Shown: positions 34,848 through 45,625, numbered from the stretch's first letter. The stretch: DNA of 64,000 bases from Siderastrea siderea (GCA_964030785.1 OZ034975.1:44736069-44800068); one strand, 5' to 3'. Made by a program: numbers and translations. Notes: generated from the sequence alone by a model not told the origin.

Positions 34848-35077
34848 CTAAACTTCGTTGATCAGCGGCTGCATGGGCACCTTGGTCTTGGTAGAGGTAG
34901 CCTCGTCATAGGAAGGGGGCTTGACTTTAACGTGGTCACTGCCAGTAGTCCGGTTCCGCTTGCAGAAGAAAACACCGGCGATCACAAACAAAACCAAGAA
35001 CGCGACAGCACTTGTTACGATCATTATCTTTGCGATAGTGGGCAGCGCCTTGAATCCCTTATAGTATGCCTGTGGGC
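34848..35077 (-). CDS. Gene D, transmembrane and tail exon
   Basis: Acceptor TTTTTACGTTTCAG, phase 1 in; TAG at 34848-34850. It encodes the stem PQAYYKGFKALP, the helix, CKRNR and the PPSY tail. Confidence 0.88.
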
Positions 35078-38000
35078 CTGAAACGTAAAAATAGATAAGA
35101 AGAAACCAACAAAGTTTCGCCTCGAACGATCTACCTGCCGAAAGATGCTCCATGCATTGTTCTCAGACGTTATAGCCCTGTCGGCTTAGTAGCAAGTGTT
35201 GAGGTAACGGAGGTTTTATATAACCATTACCTGTGTTCAGGGAGGTTTCCAGTTCCTATTTCTTTGTGTTTCTTGTGTTCCTTAGTTGGTCCTCGGTTGA
35301 GAACTCCAAGAAAGCGAGAAAAACGTAAGGTCCGTTACATAAAAGAGGGTCGTCACGGTGGGTTTATAGACCCTATTTCCCAACCCAAGTTTATTTTTTC
35401 CAAATTTCGTTTCCCAAATCTAATTTTGTTAAAATTGCACCATTTCCCACAGCGAAAAATAAACGAATCTCAGTTCCCTTTTTACCCCTTCAGGACCCTT
35501 ACAAAAGACGTGAAACCTCCAATTATCGTAATGTACTTCTTAGGCCAAGGCCAAACGTCGAACTTTACATGGGACGAAACTAGGTTCTTCCTTTATGCAA
35601 CACGCTGGCCCGGGCCCTAGCGCTAAGGAAGACAAGTTAAAATGACTGATTTGTCGGCCAATTGGGGAGGGGGGGGGGGTGGATTCAGTTGTGTAGTCAC
35701 TACGAGTCGCAATAAATTAGACGGCCACTATTGGGTTTAAAATGTGCCGCCATATCCCAGAACAACTTTAGAACTTACCATAGCATATTGCGATTTCGGG
35801 GGTTGCTGGGGAGACTTCTGGAACTTTTCCTTCAATGATTGTCACCGAATAAGTTTTCTTTGTCAGTTCTGTCCAAGCCGCCTGCAAGTCAATCTGAATT
35901 AAAGGGAAAAAGAAGCGAAAAGGAAAAACGTTTATCCCTTTTTTTTTAAACTGGGACCGAGTTAGAATTTTCCTTTTTCAAAATGGTGAAAAATAAACAG
36001 TACCACAGAAAAGTACCGCTCACTAGCTTTCATCAACCTCGTCCCCAGGGCCTTCTCCTCGTTCAAAATGGCGGTCAGAGAAACCCCTGGCCAAGGCGCC
36101 AAAGTGGCTCCAAAAATTCGTTAGAATTTCCTTAGGCAAACACGATGAAATGTCTTCGTTTCGTTTGGACAACGGTTTCCGATTGCAGAAAACAAACAGG
36201 GCCGCCAGTCGCTAGAAACAACCTCCAAGAAAGCCATTTCTTCGTGTGTCACGTGACCGCCATTTTGAACGAGGAGAAGGCCCTGGGGACGAGGTTAAGC
36301 TTTCATTTCAATGATCAAACTTAAACACACTGACTCAAAAGTAAGAACCACTTGCACAACATCCAAAACAGCACTACAGGAAAGCGTTCGTTTTACTCAG
36401 GTTTTTTTAGTAGCAATTTCGAAACGTTTCACTTAAGACGAAACTAAAAAAAACCTAAATAAAGAATAACTACCCACTGATTAACGAGGGTTGTCCAATA
36501 CTCACCGCTTGTTCAAGTCGTGAAAGTGGAGATTCAAATGGTGCAACTCGAAAGAGTTGTACAAGTTGTGAAGTGGTGAATGAGAGACGTTTCAGTTAAA
36601 TAACATGCAATATTTGTCTATGCCTTTGCATACAAGACATTCAAGGGTCCTAGTTAACTCCTTCGACTCGTACGAGTCGTGCAACTGGTGAAACTGTATC
36701 TCATTATCGACACTTAGAGTTTGAGAGGAGTTATATGGAAGGGCCTTAGTCAACTCGAACGAGTCGTTTAAGTGGTAAAACTTCATATCATTATGGAGAC
36801 TTAGGAAGGAGGAAGGGGGTCCTTTCAACTCGTACGAATCGTACGAGTCGTTCAAGTGGCGAAATTGCATATCATTATTGAGACTTACAGTCCAGTTGAG
36901 CTGTGAGGAAGGGGGTCCTTTCAACTCGTACGACTGGAGCGAGTCGTTCAAGTGATGAAATTGCATATCATTACTCTCACTTACAGTCCGGTACGGCTGT
37001 GAGCAAGGGGATCCTTTCGACTCGTAGGAGTCGTTCAAGTGGTGAAATTGCATATCATTACTCTTACTTACAGTCCGGTAGGGATATGAGGAAGGGGGTA
37101 CTTTCAACTGGTACGATTCGTACAAGTCTTTCAAGTGGAGGAGCTGTATCTCATTATCGTTTTGGCCACACTAGCCTCATACTCGCATTGGCTCTGTGTT
37201 CGGTTTGATTCATAAAAGCGTATGTTCTGGGGTCACATGCTTAAAGAACAAGGCATAGTCATACTTGCACGGGCTCATTGTTTTGTTTGCTCTGGCGCCT
37301 CTCATGTTTTGGGCATACACGTACGCGCATGGGCTCGGTGTTCGGTTTGTTTCATAAAACGTATATTCTGGATATTCATACCCGTATTAGCTGTTGTTTC
37401 GGTTTGTTTCATAAAAGCGTACGCTTTGGGGTCATACGCTTAAAGAACGAGTCATAGTCATGATTGCATGGGCTCAGTGTTCTGTTTGTTTCGGCGTCCC
37501 TCATGTTTTGGGCATGCACATGCTCGCATGTGCTCAGTGTTTGGTTTGTTTCATGAAAGCGTATATTCTGGGCCGGGGTCACACGCTTAAAGAACTAGGC
37601 ATAGTCATACTTGCATAAGCTCGTTGTTCGTTGTTCTGTTTTCGTCTAGCTAATTGCTTGACGTCTTGTGCGATACGCTTCCGCGCGCAATTTGTTGGCT
37701 ACAGGTCGAGGACTTAGCGGTTTTAATACTGCAGTAATGAAGTGCAGTTTCACCACTTGAACGAGTGGTAGGACTCGTACGAGTTGACTGGGCCCCCGGC
37801 CTTAATGAGATGCAGTTTCACCACAGAAGCAAGAAACATCACTTCATTTTTCAGTTATTTCACGGAAAAATACCACATCACGACTTGAACCAATCGAGCC
37901 AAATGTAACCATTGTTTTACGACTTACGACTCGTACGAGTTGAATCACCACTTTCACGACTTGAACAAGTGGCGAGTATTGGACATGCTTGTGATTAACC

Positions 38001-40301
38001 GTACCTTTAAGTCGATAGTGCCATTCTCTTTTTTCAGAGAAACCTGAAGGAAGACATCAGCTTTCAGAAAACCTTCAATTTCCAGCGGAAATCCAGGAAC
38101 CTCCAACTTATCTCCGTCAACGAATCTATACGACCAACGAAATCCAAGCCTTGGCACTGAAAAAGAGACGTAGGCAGAGATTGGGTCACCCCACTGCTCA
38201 ATGTCTACGTTCAGCGTGATATCCTCGCTGCTGAAGCGTGCTGAGCACGTGATTTGGCTGCAGTCATAAGCAGGTGCGGAGCATTGGATGTCGGGAAATT
38301 TGATATTTGGTGCCAGTTGAAGAGGACATTTGTTTTCATCTTCCAGATCGTTTCCGTGATCAGCGTTGTCCCGATCACCTGCCAAAAAGGGGGAAAATTA
38401 TCAGTGGCTCTCTGACGGTTTGTAAAGAGCAGGGAAGCGGTTAGCTTAAAGATGATAGGATGGAAATGGGTTACAAACGATTCGTTCGTTCGTTCGTTCG
38501 TTCGTTCGTTCGTTCATTCATTCGTTCATTCATTCATTCGTTCATTCATTCATTCGGTTATCCATTCATTCATCATTCTTTTCTTTGTTTATTTAGAAAA
38601 AAATTCTTTGAACAACTACCATTTTGCTATTAAAGGATTCAATGGTGTAATTACAAGTGCAAATCCCCCTCTGATATGAATAAGCATAAAACAACCAACG
38701 TAGGCAAAATTCACTAAAAACAATCCATGCAGTATCGCATTATTTACAGGTTTAATAAACACAGCGCAAGGCACAAGACAGTTAGCGGCTTAGATTTAGA
38801 TTTATATACTATGATACCTCAGCATTTTTTGTTTTTTTTGTTCCTTGAGCATTCCCTCTTACTTATGCATAACGTTTGGTGGTATTAAAAAAAAAGAGAA
38901 TAAAGAAGTACTGAATTTCTTGGCCTCCTGAGAAGTGAACTGACATGTGAGCAGAGTCAAATCATTTACAAGGATCGAACCCAGTTGTACTGAATAAAGA
39001 GAGAGTCTGTTTTCCTACCACTTTCAAGCTTTAACCATGCAAACGCCATTTTTTCTAATTTATTGCACTTCAGTGCCATTATCACTCGTATCAACATAAA
39101 TAAAGGTCGTTATAACGACGGAGGGTTCCGTTTCTAGCATGCGTTCACACATACGTCTCATTTGTATCTTATTATGAGGATGCAGGAGATTGGACTCAGA
39201 AAAGAATAAAAAAAAGAAAAGAACAATGAAAATTTAGGAATTTTTTTCCCATTCGTTTCCCGCACAAATAAAGCATTTCCTCATAATCTTGGAGGCTCTT
39301 CTAAGAAAACCTACCAGCTCTCAACACATATTAACAATTACAAGACAAAAATTATGCAGGAGTGTAGGTAGGGAATTTGTAGGGTCGATCAAACTCATCA
39401 TGTTAACTCAAGAAAACTGAACGGATATCGACCAAGCCAAGACCTAATGACACCTCTGCCGCTTAAATTGTAAAACGTTTCTGATCAGAACTGATATTCC
39501 TGTTTTCTCTTTCCAAGTTTGCTTTATTCAGACTATTTATAGCCAGCCATCAGGACTCGAACCGTGATGTTTGATAACAGTTGCCGTGCTAATCACAACT
39601 GTGAGTTGATTATCTGTACAAAACTCCCCGAATAAATGATATACAGACTCTTTTCCTTGTACTGCAAGAAATATTAGGTTTCAGACAAGTTAATTGAAAC
39701 TTATTCACGAACGTTTCAATTATATACCGTCCGTTAAGATATGCAATGACGTCACGGGCTCAAAACCGTCAAAACAGCACTTTCGCATCCTTGTCTGCTG
39801 CATCACTTTTATTAGCTTCGAACAGCCTTTCTGTGAGGAAATGCTTTACAAAACATAAGCCCATTCATTGCAATTAAAATATAAAACGAAAAGTAATAAA
39901 CAAGTTTCCGAGCTCTACTGAAAAATGGTTTTAAGATAACTGAGGGCGACAGCTCTCTGATGCGTAAACAAAACCCGAACACAGTCAGTTAAACGAAGCT
40001 TCCGCACAGACAAAAAGCCAATTTTGGATCTGTTTTATGGTTAAGGAAACAGAATTCCCTCATTTCGTAGTAAAAGTGCTAACCAATTTCTTCGAAAAAA
40101 CACTCTGTTGTCAACGCCGCTGAAAGTCTGGACTCGAACGACATGAATTCGTGGTTTCCCAACTGGCGATGGCGAAGGAGGTTAAAGGACTTTCACTGTT
40201 TAGTCAATGCTGATTTCATGGCGTTATTAAAAACCATTCTTACCTAAAGCTCGTGTCGACAGGAGTCCGCAAACCAACAGGACAAAGCGGAAAACATTCA
40301 T
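34848..40301 (-). CDS. Gene D: single-module type I membrane protein with PPSY tail
   Basis: Exons on the - strand: 40301-40244, 38378-38005, 35893-35779, 35077-34848 (777 nt, 258 residues), all GT/AG and in frame (phases 1, 0, 1). Signal peptide MNVFRFVLLVCGLLSTRAL. An Asp/Glu-rich N-terminus (DRDNADHGNDLEDENKC) replaces the His-rich one of gene C. One module follows with its Cys cluster (CSAPAYDCSQITC), FRWSYRFVDGDKLEVPGFP and LKADVFLQVSLKKENGT. The helix is about 200-220, followed by CKRNR. The tail has KPPSYDEATSTK (PPxY) and ends KVPMQPLINEV. Same exon plan and lengths as gene C, its nearest relative here. Two transposons sit in intron 2, one ending 12 bases from the splice donor. Function unknown. 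Confidence 0.88.
35078..35778. other. Gene D intron 3
   Basis: Contains a dispersed repeat with TTTCCCAA motifs (about 35370-35500) and a poly(G) run near 35666-35680. The 118-codon open frame at 35264-35620 lies on this repeat. Confidence 0.5.
35779..35893 (-). CDS. Gene D, linker exon
   Basis: This exon has 115 nt: acceptor TTTAATTCAG, donor G|GTAAGT, phases 0 to 1. It encodes IDLQAAWTELTKKTYSVTII, EGKVPE and a Cys near the end, alignable with gene C. Confidence 0.87.
36034..36297. mobile_element. 264-bp MITE with 9-bp target duplication
   Basis: The inverted ends CCTCGTCCCCAGGGCC and GGCCCTGGGGACGAGG continue into TTCTCCTCGTTCAAAATGGC. AGCTTTCAT flanks it on both sides (36025-36033, 36298-36306). 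It sits inside an older copy of the AGAACCACTTG-type repeat in gene D intron 2. Confidence 0.85.
36592..37134 (-). repeat. Five-unit tandem repeat carrying a 180-codon open frame
   Basis: The units of 28-32 codons share MQFHHLNDSYES, PPSS and TVS-NND motifs. They vary in length yet stay in one frame, so all indels are multiples of three. At DNA level each unit has AACTCGTACGA and TCAAGTGG. The frame lies inside a transposon within a gene D intron, on the gene's strand. Whether it is ever translated is unknown; chance cannot be excluded. Confidence 0.6.
37190..37630. repeat. Second tandem array inside the hAT-like element
   Basis: Units contain GGTTTGTTTCATAAAAGCGT, GGGGTCACACGCTTAAAGAA and GGCATAGTCATACTTGCA, repeated two to three times with a period of roughly 200 bp and shorter sub-repeats. 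Confidence 0.6.
38005..38378 (-). CDS. Gene D, module exon
   Basis: Acceptor CCCTTTTTGGCAG, phase 1 in; donor AAG|GTACGG, phase 0 out. 124 complete codons covering the acidic N-terminus and the module up to IDLK. Confidence 0.88.
38379..40243. other. Gene D intron 1
   Basis: Contains the TTCG/TTCA microsatellite at 38479-38573. On the - strand near 39555 a lone GGTTCGAGTCC B-box match is seen without a good A-box. Nothing else recognised. Confidence 0.5.
38479..38573. repeat. (TTCG)n/(TTCA)n microsatellite
   Basis: About eight TTCG units followed by mixed TTCA/TTCG units. Confidence 0.9.
40244..40301 (-). CDS. Gene D, signal-peptide exon
   Basis: Start at 40301-40299 (GAAATGAATG). 19 codons of hydrophobic leader ending STRAL; donor G|GTAAGA in phase 1. 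A second ATG four bases on is out of frame. Confidence 0.87.
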
Positions 40302-40640
40302 TTCTATGATGAAAGCACAGCTGAAATGAAGTGTTGTCCTTCGTGAGAAAATAACCCTAGGCATTAAAATAGTGGTACAATTAACATAAATTTTAATAGC
40401 AATCATGATGACGTCAATGGCTCACCCTTGTCACGCTATTTGGGCAATTCTGCTGTATGCTGCGTCAATCATCTGAAAACTGTTTCTTAAACGTGTCAAG
40501 ACTGCAATGTGGCCTCCAATTAAATGTGACACTTAAAGGAATTATGATACTTGACAAGATACGGAATCTGTTTGCCTGCCTGTCAATGTTCAAATATCAA
40601 GTTAATAAAACCTCACCGGTGGTCAGTCTCATGCAGTTGA
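40302..40640 (-). promoter_or_regulatory. 5' flank of gene D
   Basis: On the - strand TATTTTAA lies about 60 bases upstream of the start codon, a weak TATA-like candidate. No other element can be placed. Confidence 0.25.
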
Positions 40641-40649
40641 CCGGGTCAG

Positions 40650-40765
40650 AAGCAGCCGAAGCTTCGCGTAGCCGTACTCTCCCCTCCCTCCTCCCCTCCT
40701 CCTCCTCCCCCCCTTCGCCGGGGAGAAAACGTGGGGGGAAGATACGGCTACGCGTAGGCTTGAGC
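40650..40765. repeat. Small inverted repeat with CT-rich centre
   Basis: CGCGTAGCCGTA and TACGGCTACGCG are inverted around a CCTCC-rich core. It resembles a short MITE. Confidence 0.6.
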
Positions 40766-40855
40766 GGAAGACAAAACACTAAGATTATCCACGATATAAC
40801 ACGCGCTCGGATTGGCTGTGTTCGTTCTATATGCTCAGATCTCCTGTTCTTTCAG

Positions 40856-41278
40856 CAGGGTCTGGAAGGTGGGGGTCCTGATCCCGCATTCCCGCTCCTT
40901 TTTCACGAGAATCCCGCATCCCGCACTTTTTCATCGCTATCCCGAATCCCGTTTTTTCTTACCCAAAAATACATTTAAAAAGACTAATTTCTGCAAAAGC
41001 TAATATATTTAAGATGCAGATTGGCCCTTTCGATTGATATTTTGCGCTCGCCTGGTTGATTCGCTTTTGCCGCTAGAACGTTAACTTGGGTCGTGACGAT
41101 TTTCCGAATTCCTGGCAGACAAGCAAAAAATTCTGCATCCCGTACCCAAATTTTGGCGAATCCCGCTTCCCTGGTAGCAGTCAAATCACGAATCCCGCAA
41201 AGATATTTTGCGTTCTCCTGAATCCCACACCGTATTTTGGTCAAATCCAGGATCCCGAGGATACCCTTCCAGACCCTG
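40856..41278. mobile_element. hAT-like MITE with AATCCCGC repeats
   Basis: The inverted ends are CAGGGTCTGGAAGG and CCTTCCAGACCCTG, with TTTCAG next to both ends as a probable target duplication. Internal ATCCCGCA-type motifs recur and link it to the element at 9205-10470. Confidence 0.7.
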
Positions 41279-41506
41279 TTTCAGCTGAAGTGTACACGAA
41301 AAGGGCCAACTAGACTGCCTGCAAGCAGTCGTCATTTTTCTTTAGGAATATAACTAGTAGTAATCGCAGATTAGTGGAGTGCGTTCGACTGCAACCCTTG
41401 TCAACACCGAAATTAGGGAAAGGAAGAGTCTGCTCAGTTTTCTGATCTTTCTGGACCCTCGGTTGTTATCAGTTGATATATTTTCAATAGACTGAGATAC
41501 GAAATA

Positions 41507-41817
41507 ATGCCCGGGGGAGGACTCCCATATGAAAGTGACGGGGATGCTCGTCGTCTCGCTTAGGGTTATAAATTGCAGATTTTGGTCTCGCTTAGGGTTT
41601 TTAGGAAGGAAAGCCAATATTTTTACCTATTCAGCAGGTATCGCTTAGGGTGTGCGTAAAGAAATATCTATATGAAAAAACCAAACGACACCAATCTTTA
41701 GCGTCAATCTTTAGCGCATTTAAAATCACTGAAGCTCTTATTTGGTTGTCTGTTTTAGCATGGTCTCGTTTACTCACTTTCCTATGGGAGTCTCCCCCAC
41801 CCCCCCGGGGAATAATG
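41507..41817. mobile_element. MITE with CCCGGGGG...GACTCCCAT ends
   Basis: Left GCCCGGGGGAGGACTCCCAT and right ATGGGAGTCTCCCCC are inverted. The internal motif TCTCGCTTAGGGTT repeats three times. I remember similar sequence as common in coral genomes. Confidence 0.7.
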
Positions 41818-42958
41818 TAAATCTCAAAATAACAAAGTTGCGTGACATATGTTATTTTTTAGGCGGACATATTTAGTTACATGACCGCTTGTATGTACTC
41901 ATCGAAAGTTTCACATGTAAATACAGAATTAAACTGAAATGTTACAACTACCGTTGAACTCTTTCTCTTTGATAACCTCCAAAAATATTCGCGCAATTGT
42001 CCTCTCAACCTCTTTTAGTTCGCGGCTTCGTTAATAAACGTCGATTTCCGAAATAAGCAGACAACGCGATTTTTAAATTTAAAAGTGGCAGCATGGACAT
42101 TACACAAAACTTCGAGAGTGACTCGCCAAGCCATTGCTTGGGAGAGAAATGATTTAAGTATCAAGTAAATTCAAATAGCGTGTTTTTTCACGGACATATA
42201 AATTTGAATGTTGTATGCCGAGTGGTTCTTCATCGAAGGCGAGAAGGTTAGAATGCCAACTGAACGGCGAACTGCAGGTTGGCATATGTACCAAGGAGTC
42301 GTGCATACTTCTCTAAGACTTCGATCAAGGATTTACAATAACTCCTTGGGCGAAAGGTTGCTTTTTCGAGCCTGGAACTTCCCTCGTTCGAAACAAGCTT
42401 CTTCGCAACAAAGACGCCTTTGGATAAGCGAGGTCATTTGGTTCCATGAAAGCGAGTCAAAGTATACACCAGTTCCCGGCCGAGGTTATACCCCTGCAAA
42501 AATCATCGGGGGGCTAAATTGGTGTCCGTCCATCCACCATCCATCCATCTACTAGAGAGAAAATCTCGATTTCACTCCGGCCGGTTATTAGGGTTGCGTT
42601 CTCCTATCGTCGAACGCAATAAAGGGCGCACAAAGAATCGGGAATTGCGGGAAAACAGGGAAAGCAGGAAAACAGGGCTCGTGGGGATGGGTGGGAAAAA
42701 AGTAAGGCCCAGATCCCTACTGGGACTTTCGAAGTGCGAATTAAGAAAAAAGTCTGGGTACGAGGCTTTTAAAATGCATGACTTCGGAGAAACGGAGCTC
42801 AATTCTAGGAATACGGCAAAACCGGTTAAACAGGAAATATCCCGAAACCCTGTCAATCAAACTGCCAAGCCGTTCAGTCGAAGTTGAAACGGATGGTTGT
42901 AAGACCTCCGCTAAATATTTGTGTTTGCTCTTTGGTTTTTACTTTTTTGTTGGTGATA
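41818..42958. other. Region upstream of the orphan signal exon
   Basis: Open frames of 115 and 122 codons (42208-42555, 42519-42887) overlap, lack relatives I know and end in CATC-type simple repeats. I do not call genes here. Confidence 0.4.
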
Positions 42959-43034
42959 ATGGCGTCTGCAGGAGCAACTTTTACGAATGGCTTTTTCGTT
43001 CTTATTTTTAGCCAAGTAATTTCTACAGCTGCAG
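42959..43034 (+). CDS. Orphan signal-peptide exon, candidate gene E
   Basis: ATG at 42959, then MASAGATFTNGFFVLIFSQV and ISTAA, and one base before the donor G|GTTAGT. Hydrophobic leader, small residues at the cleavage region and phase 1 exit are as in genes B, C and D. No module exon follows on the + strand within the window. One possible next piece begins at 44985 after an acceptor TTTCTTTAG and reads SAEGKRAKNRAT, a little like AAEGRRILRST of gene B, but it meets a stop soon. It may be a gene remnant or the 5' end of a gene continuing past the window. Confidence 0.45.
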
Positions 43035-44283
43035 GTTAGTTTACAATGGCTTGTCCCGTTTAATGCAGACTATAGAAACCTTTTCAATTATATACGCTTC
43101 GCTTAAAAGATAATTTTTAGCCATCATGAAATAGCTGAGTTGGGTCTGGCTATGTTTTTTTATACTTTGTTCGAAAACCGATACAATCATTTCCCGACTA
43201 GACTGTTTAATACTGCGAGAAATGAAAACAAAAGAGAGTGAGAGAGAGCGTTTGGAGAAAGAAGCTCTGCCTTCAAAAATAATATTGCAGGCGGTTTTAA
43301 AGTTACCTGTTTAGATCACTGAGCATCATCTGACAATGTTTAGTGAAAAGTCCAAACACACTGTCCCGAGTAATCACAAGGTCGTTTTTAAGCCTATTAC
43401 CCAGTATAAATCTGAGTTCTTCCAAATTTTGATAGCAATTTCAGCAACATATACTTCTACAAAGCTTTGAGCCATAACAAGAGAAGGGCATTAAGGCTTG
43501 GTTATAAATAATTAATTCACTTAATTACGGCATTTTCATTGTTCCGAACTTCTCGGAAACTTCTAGCAACCCTTGAATTCTCGGAATCGATCAAAGGTTG
43601 CGGGTAACTGTTCTGTTAATTTTTCGAGTAAAAACCACAGAAGGAGTATAAGCTTATATGACTTCACTTTAAAAAAAAACGTGCAACCCCTTGATAGGAA
43701 AAGATAAAATTTCGTTAATGAAATGAAACTGACTGGGGGACCGACTCACCGACCGACCGCTCTGCATTTGTTTAGAAGTTTTCGCCTGTTTAGAGCATCT
43801 AGAATGTTCCTTTTTATTTGTTCTGTAAACTGGATGAAACGCATTTAAACTGATGCAACGCCAACCGGTGTTTAGCCGAATGATTCACCGCTGACGGAGT
43901 TCATGACCATACTTGTTGGGTATAGAAAATATACCGATCGCGATGTATCGGCTAGCGGTCGGCGCAGGTGTGCTTAGCAACTTGCAGAAAATTTCTTTGG
44001 GAATAATACGTATGCTGAAAATGTTTATACCAATAGGATTTGTGTGCATTGAACGTACGTTTTGGCAATGTGAATTTTAAAAAATTAAAACTTTAAAAAA
44101 TACCTGCCCTGAAATTGAGTCCTGTCGCCAATTGTTTGGTACGGGCGACTGAATTAGAATTTCGAACAGCTAATCCTAAGTTTCGTTTGGTTCCCTAGTA
44201 AAGAATTCGTGAGTATTTGATTCTTATTTCTCACAGATAGCATATTTTATGAAAAGATTATCTTTTTGCTACTTATTTTCCTA
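43035..44283. other. No gene recognised
   Basis: Short GA-rich stretch near 43228 and short simple sequence only. No exon or repeat family identified. Confidence 0.4.
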
Positions 44284-44836
44284 TAATTTTATCATAAAAT
44301 TAAACGCTAAAAAAGTCTTAAAACTCATTTTAAAAAACTCTTAAAAAAGCAGACGACGTTTCGGCGCTACCCTACGCCATTATCAAGTCAAAAAGGTGAT
44401 AGTTAAAACAAGAATATATAAAACGTGAAAACAATAAAAATAGTTGTGTGTCCGGTGGGCATAATACCCAAAGTAAAACAATAGAAAACTAAATGCTCTA
44501 ATTAAAATAGGAAAATGTCAAGTAAAATAATAGTTTGGCGCGGATGGAGTCACTTTGCGTGTTGAGAGAAGGATTAATGTCCCTTATAAACAGCATCTCG
44601 TATACTAGACAGTCAAACTTGCTTCTGCATTTGTTTAAAACCCTGAAGAGGTGATCAATCTTTGCTCCTTTGCTGCCATGTTGTGCCTCAAGGTGTCTAC
44701 CGATCGCAGGTGTCTCAACTATCACCTTTTTGACTTGATAATGGCGTAGGGTAGCGCCGAAACGTCATCTGCTTTTTTAAGAGTTTTTTAAAATGAGTTC
44801 TAAAACTTTTTTAGCGTTTAATTTTATGATAAAATC
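44284..44836 (-). pseudogene. Penelope-like element 3' fragment between inverted arms
   Basis: The - strand 44498-44722 encodes HLEAQHGSKGAKIDHLF, KFDCLVYEMLFI and QSDSIRAKL, typical of the C-terminal part of Penelope-type GIY-YIG nucleases. It is flanked by inverted copies of a roughly 120-bp sequence containing GACGTTTCGGCGCTACCC and AAGTCAAAAAGGTGATAGTT. Too short to be active. Confidence 0.75.
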
Positions 44837-45181
44837 GTTTTTCAAATCTCTGCTGTTACGTATTTTCCTATGTGGGCTGTAAATAATACGAGTTTAGACA
44901 AACGTTTCAACACTTACTATTCGCTTAGTGAAATAAATCTGTTTTATATATTTAAGTTAAACATATTTTTTGTGGTTTCTTTAGCGTATTGCTCGAGCGC
45001 AGAAGGGAAAAGGGCCAAAAACAGGGCAACTATCTAGTCGTAATGACAAATTTACACAGAGTTCAACTGTGGGAGAGAGTACTTGAATTACGTCAGCACA
45101 TTTAGGAAAAATCTTTATGGTTTTTCTTTGAGATATGCGCTGAAAGCGCAAATGTTGGGGAGGATCAGAGGGCAAATTTTA

Positions 45182-45395
45182 TCATCCTCCATCCATAAAG
45201 TTGATCTCAAAATGTGTGAATGCACGAATCATTAAGCTGATCCTAAAATGTCACCATCCGCGAACCAAAAAGTTGATAACTAAATCTGGCCATGCGCAAA
45301 CCATAAGGTTGATCCCACATGTACAGTATCACCATTTACAAACCATAAAGTTGAACCCAATTGTTACCACGCCCAAACCGTAAACTTGATCCTAA
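45182..45395. repeat. Degenerate minisatellite, 36-39 bp
   Basis: The unit is roughly ACCATAAAGTTGATCC plus AAAATGTCACCAT plus GCGCAA, about five copies. The 60-codon open frame across it is repeat-derived. Confidence 0.65.
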
Positions 45396-45531
45396 AAAAG
45401 TTGTGTTTTTGGCTAACTTATTTATTTCCTCTGGTTTAGCTATTTTCGGATGCTTCTATTTTCCAGCGTTTACAAAACTCCAACTTTTAGAGCACATTAT
45501 CTATCGATTTTTTTGTGTTCAATTTTATTTT

Positions 45532-45625
45532 GTGAAAGTTTCTCAGTAGTTTCTCTACGTTTCTCAAACACATATGATTTGAAAGTTCCTCAGTAGTTTC
45601 TCTAAGTTTCTCAAACACATATGAA
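45532..45625. repeat. 47-bp tandem duplication
   Basis: GAAAGTTTCTCAGTAGTTTC ... CACATATGA is followed at once by a second copy with few differences. Confidence 0.8.

Larger units (their letters stand above)
36486..37991. mobile_element. 1.5-kb hAT-like element next to a gene D splice donor
   Basis: The ends are TTGTCCAATACTCACCGCTT and its inverted form GCGAGTATTGGACA. The 8-bp direct repeat TGATTAAC occurs at 36478-36485 and 37992-37999. Eight bases is the size used by hAT elements. The right target copy covers intron positions +6 to +13 of gene D intron 2. The inside is made of two tandem-repeat arrays and no transposase. Confidence 0.85.

Noticed and set aside
36592..37630. CRISPR-like array
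   Set aside because: The repeats are adjoining long units without unique spacers, and the context is a eukaryotic intron.
39545..39575. B-box GGTTCGAGTCC on the - strand, possible tRNA
   Set aside because: No convincing A-box at tRNA distance and no acceptor stem pairing.
40457..40978. 173-codon frame upstream of gene D
   Set aside because: It runs through the CT-rich hairpin and the ATCCCGC-repeat MITE, so it is repeat-derived.
42208..42887. Frames of 115 and 122 codons upstream of the orphan signal exon
   Set aside because: They overlap in different frames, end in simple repeats and show no recognisable domain or splice agreement.
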